64,000 nt of DNA from Actinosynnema pretiosum. GTDB taxonomy: Bacteria; Actinomycetota; Actinomycetes; Mycobacteriales; Pseudonocardiaceae. A model generated the notes under the pieces. That model searched no databases and had not been told where the DNA came from. It worked only from the letters and a program-made list of their open reading frames with translations. Within the stretch, counting starts at the first letter, position 1; each line of letters opens with the position of its first letter. Below are positions 63,426-64,000 of this stretch, piece after piece. The position numbers and the translations under genes were made by a program. The stretch covers positions 186,001 through 250,000 of the forward strand of contig NZ_JAMTCF010000005.1 in assembly GCF_024171695.1 (NCBI RefSeq), read 5' to 3'.

Positions 63426-64000
63426 GTGGAAGCACAACCCCGTTCCCCGTTCCCGCCGTGGCTGACCGCCGCGCTCGCGCTGTCCGCCCTGCCGGTCACC
63501 GGTCCCGGCGAGCAGGGCCTGCTCGGCGTCGGCCGGGTGGACCTGTCCCTGACCTGGCCCGGCCCGCTGGTGCTCGTCCTGCTCCTGGTCGCCACCGGCG
63601 CGGCCGTCGCGTTCGCCCGGCACTGGCCGTGGCTGCTGCTCATGGGCGTGATGTGGAAGGTCCCGCTGCTGCTGTGGGCGTTCTGGCCCACCGACCACCC
63701 GTCCGCCGCCGTGCTCGGGCTGAGCGCGGGCGGCGGGGCGCTGGTGGTCGTGGGCGCGCTGGCCGCCGCGACCGCGCTGGACCGGGGCGCGCCCGCGCTG
63801 GTGGGCGCGGTGGTCGGCGCGCTGCTGCTGTCCGCGCTTCCCACGCCCCGCAGCGCGGTGGTGGACCTGGTGCTGCTGCTGGTGGCCCTGCTCGGGGGTG
63901 TGCTCGCGGTCGCGGGCGCCCGCGCCCCGCTCCCCGAACCGCTCACCGACCGGGCCCGCCGCCTCGGCTTCCTGGCCGCGCTGCTCCCGCTGGTGCTGGC
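63426..64000 (+). CDS. Membrane protein, truncated by window end
   Basis: An open frame from GTG 63426 runs to the window edge without a stop (191 codons seen). Translation gives a hydrophobic protein starting MEAQPRSPFPPWLTAALAL, with repeated Leu/Val/Ala membrane segments (at least four: LVLVLLLVATGAAVAF, WLLLMGVMW and others). There is no recognisable family. It follows the SipW gene after 137 bp on the same strand and may belong to another unit. Confidence 0.6.
   Translation, partial: MEAQPRSPFPPWLTAALALSALPVTGPGEQGLLGVGRVDLSLTWPGPLVLVLLLVATGAAVAFARHWPWLLLMGVMWKVPLLLWAFWPTDHPSAAVLGLSAGGGALVVVGALAAATALDRGAPALVGAVVGALLLSALPTPRSAVVDLVLLLVALLGGVLAVAGARAPLPEPLTDRARRLGFLAALLPLVL

Overview
The window is very GC-rich actinomycete DNA (roughly 74% G+C by eye, with strong third-position G/C bias and many GTG starts and GTGA/ATGA gene overlaps). 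Gene content and style suggest the Pseudonocardiaceae, most like Actinosynnema/Saccharothrix, but I cannot fix the species from sequence alone. No rRNA, tRNA, CRISPR array, transposase or phage gene was seen.

Layout. (1) 12-4804: four maturation/export genes of a lasso-peptide cluster (cyclase, RRE protein, leader peptidase, ABC exporter). The precursor gene would lie upstream, outside the window. (2) 4875-12610: ordinary single genes and divergent regulator/enzyme pairs (PEBP-like protein/GntR, MerR, TetR/SDR, DJ-1-like protein with a NemR-like TetR regulator, DinB-like protein, AraC, secreted CAP protein), several with clear palindromic operators. (3) 12887-61263: a large biosynthetic gene cluster. 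(4) 61415-64000: a small envelope locus with a SipW-type signal peptidase fused to a LamG domain, its likely substrate, and a truncated membrane protein.

The main system is the cluster at 12887-61263. Three collinear modular type I PKS proteins (4311, 3093 and 2123 aa) carry a KSQ-AT-ACP loading module and five extension modules, all with malonyl-type AT motifs (HAFH). They end in a thioester reductase domain and not a thioesterase. This predicts a C12 hexaketide released as an aldehyde. Modules 1-3 have KR and DH; module 4 has visibly destroyed DH and KR domains, which should leave a ketone at C5; module 5 has a good KR but a partly replaced DH. Around the PKS are two class III aminotransferases, an imine-reductase-family enzyme, a P450, an acyl-CoA-dehydrogenase-fold flavin monooxygenase with a flavin reductase, a Tat-signal amine oxidase, a GMC oxidoreductase, two SnoaL-like proteins, an MFS exporter and two SARP-type regulators. 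Reductive release to a C1 aldehyde, transamination, and condensation of the C1 amine with the C5 ketone would give a six-membered cyclic imine with a heptatrienyl side chain. That is the logic known for coelimycin, streptazone/argimycin and nigrifactin-type piperidine alkaloids.

Regulatory structure. A 15-base sequence containing TTCCGGAA occurs in opposite orientation on both sides of the large SARP gene, and the TTCCGGAA core recurs before the SnoaL/flavin reductase pair. The divergent promoter between the PKS genes and the SnoaL/aminotransferase pair holds a perfect 14-bp inverted repeat. Coding minisatellites with 15- and 21-bp periods sit in linkers of the PKSs and the lasso cyclase, and a KR-coding segment of about 396 bp is almost identical in modules 2 and 3, suggesting gene conversion.
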